Of a DNA stretch of 64,000 nucleotides, positions 1 through 8,367 are shown one piece after another. The stretch lies in the NCBI RefSeq assembly GCF_963931675.1, contig NZ_OZ007039.1, forward strand, positions 3,013,806-3,077,805, read 5' to 3'. The stretch is from an uncultured Alistipes sp. (GTDB taxonomy: Bacteria > Bacteroidota > Bacteroidia > Bacteroidales > Rikenellaceae). A model generated the notes under the pieces. That model searched no databases, had not been told where the DNA came from, and was given only the letters and a program-made list of their open reading frames with translations. The first letter of the stretch is position 1. Each line of letters opens with the position of its first letter. A program made the position numbers and the translations under genes.

Positions 1-322
1 GCAGCCCGACGGCTACTGCGGCGACGAGGACAACGGCCAGACCTCGGCCTGGTATGTCTTCTCGGCCCTGGGGTTCTATCCCGTCTGCCCGGGAGCCGAC
101 GAGTATGCCGTCGGAGCACCGCTGTTCCGCCGTGCGACGATCCATCTGGAGAACGGCCGGAAAATCGAGATCGAGGCCCCGGAAAACAGCCCCGAAAACC
201 GCTACGTCGGAAAGATGTCGGTCGACGGCAAGGCCCAGGCCGAACCCTTCCTCCGCTACTCGGAGCTGAAGGACGGCGCCACGGTGCGTTTCGACATGCA
301 GGCCGAACCGGCCGCGAAATAA
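1..322 (+). CDS. GH92 family alpha-mannosidase, C-terminal end (partial)
   Basis: The window opens inside this gene; the frame beginning at base 2 is open to the TAA at 320-322, giving the last 106 residues. The stretch GDEDNGQTSAWYVFSALGFY followed by PVCPG is the signature near the C-terminus of Bacteroidetes GH92 exo-alpha-mannosidases, where the acidic pair sits in the calcium-dependent active-site cleft. GH92 enzymes are periplasmic or surface lipoproteins that trim alpha-mannosides from host N-glycans or yeast mannan. The N-terminal two thirds lie outside the window, so linkage specificity and signal peptide cannot be judged. Confidence 0.9.
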   Translation, partial: QPDGYCGDEDNGQTSAWYVFSALGFYPVCPGADEYAVGAPLFRRATIHLENGRKIEIEAPENSPENRYVGKMSVDGKAQAEPFLRYSELKDGATVRFDMQAEPAAK

Positions 323-471
323 CGACGGATCTTCCGGCAAAAGCAGGTCCCGGCCTCCCGAACAGGGGGTCGGGCCTCGTTTCCCGGCCTTCGTCATTAC
401 CCGGATTCCGGTTTTCCGTACCATGATCACCGTTCGGGGCTCCGCACCATCCGAACCCGGGAATTTTTACG

Positions 472-479
472 TATATTTG
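472..479 (+). promoter_or_regulatory. Bacteroidetes -7 promoter box (TATATTTG) for the AraC gene
   Basis: TATATTTG fits the TAnnTTTG consensus of the major Bacteroidetes sigma factor. It lies 21 bp before the ATG at 501, which argues against the longer reading that would start translation at 423. No clear -33 element is visible. Confidence 0.5.
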
Positions 480-500
480 AACCGACCAAAAGATCCGACC

Positions 501-1397
501 ATGGAACAGATCGTCAAATTCGACCACATCTACCAGTACAACGAATCGCGGGGCGTCGAGACCCTGCATCCGTTGGTAAACGTCATCGACTTCTCGACGT
601 GCGGGGCCGCCCGCTACCAGCGCGAAGTCTACGGATTCTACACGATCTATCTCAAGGAGGTGAAGTGCGGCGACCTCCGCTACGGCCGCAACTACTACGA
701 CTATCAGGAGGGGACGCTCGTCTTCCTCGCACCCGGGCAGGTCATCGGATACGAGAACAACGGCCAGACCTACCAGCCCAAAGGCTGGGCGCTGCTCTTC
801 CATCCCGACCTGCTACGCGGCACCTCGCTCGGACGCAACATGTCCGCCTATACGTTCTTCTCCTACGAGGTCAACGAGGCCCTGCACCTCTCCGAACAGG
901 AGCGCGGCGTGGTGCTCGACTGCCTGCGCAACATCCGCTCGGAGCTGCAGCACGCCATCGACAAGCACAGCCGCACGCTCATCGTTTCGAACATCGAGCT
1001 GCTGCTCAACTACTGCACGCGCTTCTACGAACGGCAGTTCATCACCCGCGGGCATGTCAACCGCGACGTCCTGACGGGATTCGAACGCCTGCTCAACGAC
1101 TACTTCGCGGACGACAGGCCCCAGCGCGACGGGGTTCCGACGGTCCGCTGGTGCGCCGAGCAACTCCACCTCTCGGCCAACTATTTCGGGGATCTGGTCA
1201 AGAAGGAGACCGGGAAATCGGCCCAGGAGTACATCCAGTTGAAGGTGATCGAGATCGCCAAGGAGCGCATCTTCGAACCCGGGCGTTCGATCAGCGAAGT
1301 CGCCTACGGACTCGGATTCCGCTATCCGCAGCACTTCACCCGTCTGTTCAAGAAGGTCGTAGGATGCTCGCCCAACGAATACCGTTCGGTCCACTGA
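501..1397 (+). CDS. AraC family transcriptional regulator
   Basis: A 298-aa cytoplasmic transcription factor. The first 180 or so residues form a cupin-like sensor region of the Bacteroidetes AraC type (FDHIYQYN near the start). The C-terminal 100 residues hold two helix-turn-helix motifs: the first around WCAEQLHLSANYFGDLVKK, the second around ISEVAYGLGFRYPQHFTRLF, ending in the usual GCSPNEYR. An in-frame ATG at 423 would add 26 residues, but the -7 box at 472-479 falls inside that extension, so 501 is preferred. It follows a GH92 gene on the same strand and may control a glycan or stress locus; the ligand is unknown. Confidence 0.88.
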   Translation: MEQIVKFDHIYQYNESRGVETLHPLVNVIDFSTCGAARYQREVYGFYTIYLKEVKCGDLRYGRNYYDYQEGTLVFLAPGQVIGYENNGQTYQPKGWALLFHPDLLRGTSLGRNMSAYTFFSYEVNEALHLSEQERGVVLDCLRNIRSELQHAIDKHSRTLIVSNIELLLNYCTRFYERQFITRGHVNRDVLTGFERLLNDYFADDRPQRDGVPTVRWCAEQLHLSANYFGDLVKKETGKSAQEYIQLKVIEIAKERIFEPGRSISEVAYGLGFRYPQHFTRLFKKVVGCSPNEYRSVH

Positions 1398-1478
1398 CCG
1401 CGGCAGGAGGGGGGGGGAAAATCCGCCACCCGGACCGTCCCAATCCGCCACAGCGCGGCGAAGCGCCCCCAAACACAA

Positions 1479-1507
1479 AAAACCCTTCCGGCAAACGGAA
1501 GGGTTTT
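1479..1507. terminator. Rho-independent terminator after the AraC gene
   Basis: A perfect 12-bp stem (AAAACCCTTCCG / CGGAAGGGTTTT) with a 5-nt loop, with an A-run before and a T-run after, so it can stop transcription from either side. It separates the AraC gene from the rho promoter. Confidence 0.8.
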
Positions 1508-1678
1508 CCACACACAAACATTAACAATACAAACAATGCGATGGCTGAATTCCCGGTTCATTGTTGTTGAGACAAAGGTCGGGGAAAAACGGCAATCGTA
1601 CAATCACCACATTTAGGTATTTTGTTGATCGATCCGGACAATTTATTGCCCGGAAGGGCGTCGTCCCAGCCATTTTAT

Positions 1679-1708
1679 TTTGTAATTCAAAATAATGCAC
1701 TATCTTTG
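1679..1708 (+). promoter_or_regulatory. Promoter of rho
   Basis: TTTG at 1679-1682, an 18-bp spacer and TATCTTTG at 1701-1708 form a complete Bacteroidetes promoter. The expected start is near 1714, giving a leader of about 58 nt and excluding the upstream in-frame start at 1622. Confidence 0.7.
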
Positions 1709-1771
1709 CAAGCGAATTCCAACGACCGGACGACCGTTCGGTTTCAAAAAATCTCATTGAACGGAACATAT

Positions 1772-3535
1772 ATGCAAGATCTGAAAGCGCTCGAAGGTAA
1801 AACTCTTGCCGAATTGCGCGAAATAGCAAAGGCTATCGGCATCAGGAACGTGATGGTGAAAAAGCGCGAACTGATAGAAAAAATCGCAGGTACGGCTGCG
1901 GAATCCCCGGCGGAAACGGCTGCTGCAGCCGAAACGGCATCGACGGAGGCCCCGGCGACGGCGGAAACGGCGAAAACGGCGGAAACCCCGGCTGCCGAAG
2001 AGGCGCCGAAAGGCAAACGCGGACGGCGCCCCCGTCTGGCGAAAACCGAGAATGCCGCAGACAATCGAGCCCCCGAAGATCGCGCGGGAGAGGCACCGGA
2101 GACCGGGGAAGCCCCCCGGCAGCAGGAAAAGGGCCCGAGAGGCCGCCGGAAAGCCGCAGCCGTCGATCCCGAACTCCCGATGGAGCCCGCAACGCGTCCG
2201 GAGCAGACTCCGGCTTCGGATTCCACCGGGATTGCCGACCACGCCCCCGCCGCGGAGGAGGTGAAAGCCGAGCCCAAGCGCCGGGGCCGCAAGCCCAAAT
2301 CGCAACAGAATCCGCCGCAGGCCGACAAGGCCCCGCAGACGGCTTCCGGCGAGGCGGCACCGCAGAACGAGCAAAACGTCCGTCCCGTCGAGGAGGAGGT
2401 CATCACGAAGGACGACTTCGCGGGGGAGATCGAGGGCGAAGGCGTCCTGGAGATCATGCCCGACGGCTACGGATTCCTGCGCTCGGCAGACTACAACTAC
2501 CTCAATTCCCCGGACGACGTCTACGTCTCGCCCTCGCAGATCAAGCTCTTCGGACTGAAACCCGGCGATACGGTCAACGGGGCCATCCGCCCCCCGAAGG
2601 AGGGTGAAAAATACTTCCCGCTGGTGCGCGTGAACGAGATCAACGGTCTGAAACCCGAATACATCCGCGACCGCGTGCAGTTCGAATACATGACGCCGCT
2701 CTTCCCGAGCGAGAAGTTCTGCCTCACGGGAAACGGGCACAACAACATGTCGACACGCATCGTCGACCTCTTCTCGCCGATCGGGAAGGGCCAGCGCGCC
2801 CTGATCGTCGCACAGCCCAAGACGGGTAAGACGATGCTGCTGCAGTCGATCGCCAACGCCATCGCGGACAACCACCCGGAGGTCTACATGATCGTGCTGC
2901 TGATCGACGAACGCCCCGAGGAGGTGACCGAAATGGCCCGCAACGTCAAGGCCGAAGTCGTCGCCTCGACCTTCGACGAACAGGCCTCGCGCCACGTGAA
3001 GGTTGCAGAAATGGTCCTTGAAAAGGCCAAGCGCATGGTCGAATGTGGCCACGACGTCGTGATCTTCCTCGATTCGATCACCCGCCTGGCCCGCGCCTAC
3101 AACTCCGTGCAGCCGGCCTCGGGCAAGGTCCTCTCGGGAGGTGTCGACGCCAACGCCCTGCACAAACCCAAACGTTTCTTCGGCGCCGCACGCAACACCG
3201 AGGAGAAGGGTTCGCTGACGATCATCGCCACGGCCCTGATCGACACCGGGTCGAAGATGGACGAGGTGATCTTCGAGGAGTTCAAGGGTACGGGCAACAT
3301 GGAGCTGCAACTGGACCGCAAGCTGGCCAACAAACGCGTCTACCCGGCCGTCGATGTCATCGCATCGGGCACGCGCCGCGAAGACCTGCTGCTGCCCCGC
3401 GACGTGATGAACCGCACGTGGGTGCTGCGCAAATACCTCTCGGACATGACACCCGTCGAAGCCATGGAGTTCCTCCAGAAGCAGATGGGGCTTACGGAAA
3501 CGAACGAGGAGTTCCTCGCCACGATGAACCACTGA
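1772..3535 (+). CDS. rho: Transcription termination factor Rho
   Basis: Hexameric RNA-dependent ATPase that ends transcription. The 587-aa product has a short SAP-like Rho N-terminal domain (residues 1-45), a low-complexity Ala/Glu/Pro/Lys insert with several [11 protein letters not shown] basic patches (about 45-215), an S1/cold-shock RNA-binding domain ([13 protein letters not shown]) and the ATPase core with Walker A AQPKTGKT near residue 350 and Walker [17 protein letters not shown] near 430. E. coli Rho has 419 residues; the extra length is the disordered insert typical of Bacteroidetes Rho. Start chosen after the promoter at 1679-1708. A short gap separates it from the downstream nuclease gene. 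Confidence 0.97.
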   Translation: MQDLKALEGKTLAELREIAKAIGIRNVMVKKRELIEKIAGTAAESPAETAAAAETASTEAPATAETAKTAETPAAEEAPKGKRGRRPRLAKTENAADNRAPEDRAGEAPETGEAPRQQEKGPRGRRKAAAVDPELPMEPATRPEQTPASDSTGIADHAPAAEEVKAEPKRRGRKPKSQQNPPQADKAPQTASGEAAPQNEQNVRPVEEEVITKDDFAGEIEGEGVLEIMPDGYGFLRSADYNYLNSPDDVYVSPSQIKLFGLKPGDTVNGAIRPPKEGEKYFPLVRVNEINGLKPEYIRDRVQFEYMTPLFPSEKFCLTGNGHNNMSTRIVDLFSPIGKGQRALIVAQPKTGKTMLLQSIANAIADNHPEVYMIVLLIDERPEEVTEMARNVKAEVVASTFDEQASRHVKVAEMVLEKAKRMVECGHDVVIFLDSITRLARAYNSVQPASGKVLSGGVDANALHKPKRFFGAARNTEEKGSLTIIATALIDTGSKMDEVIFEEFKGTGNMELQLDRKLANKRVYPAVDVIASGTRREDLLLPRDVMNRTWVLRKYLSDMTPVEAMEFLQKQMGLTETNEEFLATMNH

Positions 3536-3567
3536 CCGGGATAGCGGGCAGAAGAAGAATACACCGT

Positions 3568-4338
3568 ATGAAAAGGCTGATTCTGTTGGGCTTGTGGTTG
3601 GTTATCTCCAGTACGGCTTTCGGTTGGGGACAGAAGGGACATGACGTCACGGCCGCCATTGCCGAAAACCACCTCACCAAAAAAGCGGCAAAAGCCGTCC
3701 ACCGGATTCTGGACGGACAGTCGCCGGTCTACTGGTCGAACTGGATGGACAACGCCAGCCACACGCCCGAATACGCCTCGACAAAGACGTGGCACTATCT
3801 GAATGTCGACGAAGGGCAAACCTTCGACGAGGCGCGGCGCATCCCGGAAGGAGATGTGCTGAAGGCCGTCACGGAGATTGCCGACCGGCTCCGCGCAGGC
3901 GGGCTGACCCCCGAAGAGGAGGCCGTGAACCTCAGGATGCTGATCCACCTGGTCGGCGACATGCACTGTCCGATGCACCTGGGGAGGTTGAGCGATCTGG
4001 GCGGCAACCGACGTGAGGTGCGCTTCTTCGGCCGCAAAACGAACCTCCATTCGGTCTGGGATACGGACCTGCCGGAAGCCGGGCACCGTTGGAGCCACAC
4101 GGAGTGGCAGCAACAGATCGACCGGGTGTCGAAGGCCGAACAGCAGGAGATCACGGCCGGAACACCCGCCGACTGGGCCCGGGAGACCCATGCAATCTGC
4201 ACCGAGGTTTACGGTGCCACACCCGAGGGAACGGCGATCTCCTACGACTATGTGGCGCAATTTACGCCGGTTGTCGAACGGCAGCTGCTGCGGGCCGGGC
4301 TTCGGCTGGCGCATCTGCTGAACGGAATCTACCGATAA
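3568..4338 (+). CDS. S1/P1-type zinc-dependent nuclease, secreted
   Basis: A 256-aa product with a signal peptide (MKRLILLGLWLVISSTAFG) followed at once by WGQKGH. In S1/P1 nucleases the mature N-terminal Trp and the following His are zinc ligands. Further expected ligands are seen in HLVGDMHCPMH and NLHSVWD, and H and D occur at the usual spacing. The family cleaves single-stranded DNA and RNA with 3'-nucleotidase activity and normally acts outside the cytoplasm. It lies 32 bp after rho without a visible promoter of its own, so it may be read through from rho. The terminator at 4398-4438 closes the unit. Confidence 0.9.
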   Translation: MKRLILLGLWLVISSTAFGWGQKGHDVTAAIAENHLTKKAAKAVHRILDGQSPVYWSNWMDNASHTPEYASTKTWHYLNVDEGQTFDEARRIPEGDVLKAVTEIADRLRAGGLTPEEEAVNLRMLIHLVGDMHCPMHLGRLSDLGGNRREVRFFGRKTNLHSVWDTDLPEAGHRWSHTEWQQQIDRVSKAEQQEITAGTPADWARETHAICTEVYGATPEGTAISYDYVAQFTPVVERQLLRAGLRLAHLLNGIYR

Positions 4339-4397
4339 ACGCCCCCGCACCGGAACAGTCTGAAACAGCCCGGAACAGCCCGGAACACGCCCGAAAC

Positions 4398-4438
4398 AAA
4401 AAATCCCCGCCGCTCCGAAAGTCCGGCGGGATTTTTTT
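4398..4438 (+). terminator. Rho-independent terminator after the nuclease gene
   Basis: A GC-rich stem (AATCCCCGCCG against CGGCGGGATT, with one bulged C) followed by a run of seven T. Confidence 0.75.
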
Positions 4439-4503
4439 CATCCAACCGGAAAATCGGTAATAAAATCCGTAATTTGGCTGTGCGTAAATTCCCGTTTTCG
4501 GGC

Positions 4504-4511
4504 TATCTTTG
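4504..4511 (+). promoter_or_regulatory. -7 promoter box (TATCTTTG) for the DUF1893 gene
   Basis: TATCTTTG sits 44 bp before the ATG at 4556. TTTG at 4473-4476 is too far upstream to be a normal -33 element, so only the -7 part is supported. Confidence 0.55.
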
Positions 4512-4555
4512 TATCGACAATCCGGACAAAGTCCAGCCACACAAACGGAATAGCG

Positions 4556-5023
4556 ATGACTGCAGAGACAAATCCCGATCGACAGGCCGTCGAACACCTC
4601 CTTGCCGAGGGGTGTTCGTGCGTCATCCGCAACGGTGAGACGATGCGGTCGTTCCACCAGCGGGGTGTGAGCGACCTATGGCAGCTGCTGCACGAGGAGC
4701 CCGCGCTGCTGCGCGGAGGCTTCATCGCCGACAAGGTCGTCGGGAAGGGCGCCGCGGCGCTGATGGCGGCCGGAGGCGTGCGGGGCATCTATGCCCGGGT
4801 GCTGAGCCGCCCGGCCCTCGAACTGCTCGACGGGGCCGGAATCCCCGTGGAGTACGAACGTCTCGTTCAGAACATCATCAACCGTGCCGGTGACGGAATC
4901 TGCCCCGTGGAGAGTCTCTGTGCCGATGCCCGGACTCCGGAGGAGTGCCTGCCCCGCATCGGGGAGTTCGTTCGCCGGATGAAGGCCCGGCAATCGGGAC
5001 TGCGGAATGAAAAGACAACATGA
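4556..5023 (+). CDS. DUF1893 domain protein
   Basis: A 155-aa soluble protein. The first 130 residues match the DUF1893 pattern: an early Cys segment (GCSCVIRNG) and ADKVVGKGAAALMAAGGV, followed by LLDGAGIPVEYERLVQNIINR and CPVE. The family has a deaminase-like fold, but no reaction is established and the canonical zinc motif HAE/PCxxC is not intact here. It forms a transcription unit with the two following genes; the next ATG lies 65 bp downstream. Confidence 0.8.
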   Translation: MTAETNPDRQAVEHLLAEGCSCVIRNGETMRSFHQRGVSDLWQLLHEEPALLRGGFIADKVVGKGAAALMAAGGVRGIYARVLSRPALELLDGAGIPVEYERLVQNIINRAGDGICPVESLCADARTPEECLPRIGEFVRRMKARQSGLRNEKTT

Positions 5024-5087
5024 AAAACCGGAGGGAAGAGACTGTTCCATTCGGCCGAACCGACTTAAATCTTTAATTGATATAAAT

Positions 5088-5594
5088 ATGGTAACAAACT
5101 CTGTTTCACTTTATTCTCTGAAATACAAGCAGACCAGAACCTATGGGGTTGCAGCCCTCTTCATCGCCGGGAACATCGCCCTGCCGCAATTGTGCCACCT
5201 CGTGCCGGCCGGCGGCCCGATGCTCCTGCCGATCTACTTCTTCACACTCGTCGCCGCCTACAAGTACGGTTGGAAAGTCGGGCTGCTGACTGCCGTGGCA
5301 TCGCCTCTCATCAACTCGGCGCTCTTCGCCATGCCCGCAGCCGCTGTGCTCCCGGCCATCCTCACGAAATCCATCCTGCTGGCCGCTGCCGCAGGATTCA
5401 CCGCCCGCCGCTTCCGCAGCGTCTCGCTGATGCTCCTCCTCGGCGTGGTGCTCTTCTACCAACTCTTCGGATCGGCCGTCGAATGGGCTCTCTCCGGAAG
5501 CCTCGCCGCCGCCTTGCAGGATTTCCGCATCGGAATCCCCGGGATGCTCCTGCAAATCATCGGGGGATATCTCCTCATCAAACACCTCAAATAA
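5088..5594 (+). CDS. ECF-transporter S-component-like membrane protein
   Basis: A 168-aa protein with five or six predicted membrane helices, beginning MVTNSVSLYSLKY. Size, helix layout and the Gly/Pro-rich loop with AAYKYGWKVGLLTA resemble the substrate-binding S components of energy-coupling-factor vitamin transporters. The substrate cannot be told from sequence and the ATPase/T-component genes are not nearby. An earlier start at 5007 would add 27 charged residues overlapping the DUF1893 gene and is unlikely. The stop is 2 bp from the next ATG, so it is coupled to the DUF362 gene. Confidence 0.7.
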   Translation: MVTNSVSLYSLKYKQTRTYGVAALFIAGNIALPQLCHLVPAGGPMLLPIYFFTLVAAYKYGWKVGLLTAVASPLINSALFAMPAAAVLPAILTKSILLAAAAGFTARRFRSVSLMLLLGVVLFYQLFGSAVEWALSGSLAAALQDFRIGIPGMLLQIIGGYLLIKHLK

Positions 5595-5596
5595 CC

Positions 5597-6577
5597 ATGT
5601 TCGGCAAGATTACCATGCTTACGCTACTCGTACAGGTTGCAACCGCCGGCTCCGGTTGCGCGGCAAATCCCGAAAAGACAAGTGCCGAAACCGCACCCGC
5701 CAAGGTCTACATGACCCGCAATATCTCACCCGCGGGCCTGAAGGCCGTCTATGAGGCCCTCGGAAGGAAAGCCGTCGGCAAAAAGGTCGCCGTGAAACTC
5801 TCGACCGGAGAACCCGGAGGCCACAACTTCCTCCAGCCCGCACTGATCGGCGAATTCGTCCGTTCGATCGACGGCACGATCGTCGAGTGCAACACCGCAT
5901 ACGGCGGCGGCCGCACCGCAACGGCCGACCACCTGAAAGCCGCCGCAGACCACGGGTTTACGGCCATCGCCCCGGTCGACATCATGGATGCCGAGGGGGA
6001 GGTGCGCCTGCCCGTCGAGGGAGGTCGGCACCTTGACTGCGACATTGTGGGTTCGCACTTCCCGGAGTACGACTTCACCGTCGTGCTCTCCCATTTCAAG
6101 GGGCACGCGATGGGCGGATTCGGCGGCGCCATCAAGAACATCTCCATCGGAATCGCCTCCTCGGCCGGAAAGGCCTGGATACACTCCGCAGGCAAAACCA
6201 CCGACGTCAGCAAGGTCTGGGGTGACCTGCCTCCGCAGGACGACTTCCTCGAATCGATGGCCGAGGCCGCCAAAGCCATCGTCGACCACTGCGGAGACCG
6301 GATTCTCTACATCAGCGTGATGAACAACCTCTCGGTCGACTGCGACTGCGACGCCCATCCCGAACCTCCCCGCATGGGCGATATCGGCATCCTCGCATCG
6401 CTCGACCCCGTGGCGCTGGACAAGGCGTGCGTGGACCTGGTTTACGCCTCGCCCGACGAAGGCAAGGTCCATCTGATCGAACGCATGGAGTCGCGCCACG
6501 GCATCCACACGCTCGAACACGCCGAAGCACTTGGTATCGGATCGCAGCAATACGAGCTGGTCGATCTGGACAAGTAG
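5597..6577 (+). CDS. DUF362 domain lipoprotein
   Basis: A 326-aa protein with a short signal and lipobox (AGSGC near residue 21), predicted to be exported and lipidated. The DUF362 body includes KLSTGEPGGHNFL, the FKGHAMGGFGGAIKNISIG motif and a C-terminal LDPVALDKACVDLVY. Many DUF362 proteins carry a ferredoxin domain; this one does not. DUF362 genes beside S-component genes recur in Bacteroidetes, suggesting a cofactor-related job, but this is inference. Two-base spacing to the transporter gene indicates one operon. Confidence 0.85.
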   Translation: MFGKITMLTLLVQVATAGSGCAANPEKTSAETAPAKVYMTRNISPAGLKAVYEALGRKAVGKKVAVKLSTGEPGGHNFLQPALIGEFVRSIDGTIVECNTAYGGGRTATADHLKAAADHGFTAIAPVDIMDAEGEVRLPVEGGRHLDCDIVGSHFPEYDFTVVLSHFKGHAMGGFGGAIKNISIGIASSAGKAWIHSAGKTTDVSKVWGDLPPQDDFLESMAEAAKAIVDHCGDRILYISVMNNLSVDCDCDAHPEPPRMGDIGILASLDPVALDKACVDLVYASPDEGKVHLIERMESRHGIHTLEHAEALGIGSQQYELVDLDK

Positions 6578-6589
6578 GGGAGGCGGCCC

Positions 6590-6763
6590 GCCGTATCCGC
6601 CGGGCGGCGGCAAGGCTGGAGGGTCTCCCGTATCCGCCGGAAGGGGTATCCCATGTGCCCGCCGTGCCCACCAGGCAACAGGTTGGGCGTATCTGACGCG
6701 TCAGCCGGGCGACGTGTCCACGGGACAGTGAGGCTGGCATATCTGGCGCGTCAGCCGGGCGGC
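6590..6763 (+). repeat. GC-rich imperfect intergenic repeats
   Basis: Two 27-nt units at 6687-6713 and 6737-6763 are identical at 24 positions and share ATCTG.CGCGTCAGCCGGGC. Shorter related units beginning CGTATCCGCCGG lie at 6592-6605 and 6629-6641. They fill the space between the DUF362 stop and the terminator at 6771 and encode nothing convincing. Confidence 0.55.
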
Positions 6764-6770
6764 AGCCGAA

Positions 6771-6808
6771 AAGAATGCGCTGCGGGATTGCTCCCGCAGC
6801 GCATTCTT
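6771..6808. terminator. Strong bidirectional terminator hairpin
   Basis: A perfect 17-bp stem with a TTGC loop, flanked by AA/TT. It lies between the convergent DUF362 gene and the minus-strand gene ending at 6855. Confidence 0.8.
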
Positions 6809-6854
6809 CGTAGATGACGGTCCGGAGTTTTCAGGAAAGGACCGTGCACCGGAA

Positions 6855-7223
6855 TCAGATACCCTCGTGGGCGCAGACCCGACCCAGTTTGGTCTCCACG
6901 ATCCGGGAAATGGCGTACTCCAACGCCTCGTCGCCGTCCGCTCCGCTCACGGTGAAAAACTTGCCCTGCGGCGAACAGTACTGCACCGTACTGACCGCAT
7001 CGCACGACACGGTATCACAGACGATCACCGCGTCGATCTCCGATTCGCGAACCAGCATCGCATTGTAGAAGGCCAGCAACTGACGCGGCGAACTCATCGG
7101 CGGAATCAACTGCAGGCCCGCCTGCTCCCCGGGAGCAACCAGCGTCGAAGTCAGTTTCAGGGAATAACGCCCGGCAATGCGGTCGGCAATTTCGGCCGGA
7201 ACTCCATATAAAAGAATATTCAT
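6855..7223 (-). CDS. Uncharacterised 122-aa protein downstream of a cobalamin riboswitch
   Basis: I do not recognise this family. The protein starts MNILLYGVPAEIADRIAG and has no signal peptide or membrane helix. The alternation of short hydrophobic strands (AVIVCDTVS, GKFFTVSG) with helices suggests a small alpha/beta domain. Three Cys (VCDTVSCDAV and YCSP) and one late CAHEG are potential metal or thiol positions. The frame stays open upstream to 7352, but MNILLYG with an A-rich leader is the natural start. The B12 riboswitch at 7483-7645 reads toward it with only a 260-nt gap and no other good gene between, so cobalamin control is likely. Terminator at 6771-6808. Confidence 0.65.
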   Translation of the reverse strand: MNILLYGVPAEIADRIAGRYSLKLTSTLVAPGEQAGLQLIPPMSSPRQLLAFYNAMLVRESEIDAVIVCDTVSCDAVSTVQYCSPQGKFFTVSGADGDEALEYAISRIVETKLGRVCAHEGI

Positions 7224-7482
7224 CGTTTTCTGTTTTTGTGGAAAGGCGGGCAGGGGCTCCTCAGACGGCGAATCGAGGTCCGTGCAGCGGCTGCGGCACC
7301 ACTCCTCCGCCCAATCTTTCCGGGTTATCCATTTACCGGCCCGGCTTCGCACGAAAGTTCCGAAAAATCCATAATCGGCACCCTGCGACCCCGAAAACCG
7401 GCATCGTCTCTCATTTCCAAAGGTTCATTCAGGCCCGAACCGGATGCCCATCCCCCGAGGCACGACGGTATCGAATCGACTT

Positions 7483-7645
7483 GGCAGGTCTTCTGACTGG
7501 CTCCCGTTCCGAAGCCTTCCCGATCCCGAAGAATCAGTGGCCGAGATATTCGGAACGTCTGCGGAGTTTCACAGCAGCGGGACTGTTCGGGACTTGCACC
7601 CGATTCCCTTTTCATTCCCCTCCCCGCATGGGGAGTTGGAAACCA
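7483..7645 (-). ncRNA. Cobalamin (AdoCbl/B12) riboswitch
   Basis: Read on the minus strand, the segment holds the ordered hallmark pieces of the cobalamin aptamer: GGTTTCC at the 5' side, GGGAATCGGGTGCAAGTCCC, GAACAGTCCCGCTGCTGTGA (the B12 box region), GCCACTG, GGGAAGGC, and the closing AGTCAGAAGACCTGCC. The promoter at 7685-7655 starts the transcript just upstream. B12 binding normally lowers expression of the downstream gene, here the unknown gene at 6855-7223. Confidence 0.93.
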
Positions 7646-7654
7646 AATCCGGGG

Positions 7655-7685
7655 CAAAGATAACGCTTAATCCCCGAAAAACAAA
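7655..7685 (-). promoter_or_regulatory. Promoter of the riboswitch transcript
   Basis: On the minus strand TTTG (7685-7682), a 19-bp spacer and TATCTTTG (7662-7655) form a full Bacteroidetes promoter. Transcription would start about 7648, immediately before the aptamer. Confidence 0.75.
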
Positions 7686-7798
7686 CCCCCAGGTCGGAAA
7701 ATATCACCCGATCGGCCTCCCAGAGCCCTAGAGGAGGTTTGACGGACCCGTCCGAAAAGTCCGATTTGCACATTCCTCGGCAATTCCGTATCGGCAAT

Positions 7799-7910
7799 AA
7801 GCTGCTGCCGTCCATCTCCGAGCAGAAATACAACCTGGCCATCAAGCGGATCTTCAAGATGCCGCGAAATTAAAGAACAAGTAGACCTTTCCTTTCTGAC
7901 GCAAAGATAA
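7799..7910 (+). pseudogene. Scar of an integrative element: integrase fragment joined to the element's right end
   Basis: Bases 7799-7857 match the integrase gene at 23322-23380 with two mismatches (LLPxISEQKYNLAIKRIFK). Bases 7858-7910 match 28346-28398, the last codons of the element's final gene and the sequence just after it, with four mismatches. So an element related to the one at 22-28 kb once sat here and lost its middle by a deletion joining integrase to the right end. Nothing here is translatable as a working protein. Confidence 0.8.
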
Positions 7911-8258
7911 ACTGTTACCAAACGAGGATGGCTAAATAAAGAAAAAATATGAATTCAGAATAATCAGCCTATCTCTCTACATGCCTATGACTCTTTTATC
8001 AGCAAAAAAACAGCGATGAGGTATCTGCCAGACGATGATTTATTCATAAAATACTGCATAGCAGCATCTCGCAAATATCCAATTAATTTTCTTTTACTCA
8101 ATGTTCCAATATCCCTATATACTTAAACTCGATCGAAATCTTGTCGGACATCAAAAAACTAGTCTCAATAACCATCGGAGTCTCTCTGAATAACATTCTA
8201 AAAACTTTACGAAGTGGTATTTGTCCTTGACCGGCAATAACGGAAAAATCTCTACAAG
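7911..8258. other. AT-rich intergenic stretch without a recognisable gene
   Basis: About 350 bp, clearly richer in A/T than the flanks. I see no ORF with coding character, no tRNA and no repeat matching elsewhere in the window. It may be residual mobile-element flank. Confidence 0.5.
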
Positions 8259-8290
8259 TCAAGGGCCTGAATAATTATTCAGGCCCTTGA
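8259..8290. terminator. Perfect 32-bp palindromic terminator
   Basis: TCAAGGGCCTGAATAA and its exact reverse complement are adjacent. It lies 78 bp downstream of the minus-strand GH109 remnant and probably ends the polysaccharide-utilisation transcript. Confidence 0.65.
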
Positions 8291-8367
8291 TAAAATTCAA
8301 ATATCAACCGCTTTTGGTTTCACTACCAAAGAAGGCACATGAATAACCCGCCAAAGTCCTTGCCGGA

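Noticed and set aside
1754..3532. 592-codon minus-strand frame opposite rho
   Set aside because: It is the antisense of rho; high GC keeps the opposite frame open. No known domain, and its composition is the mirror of Rho codons.
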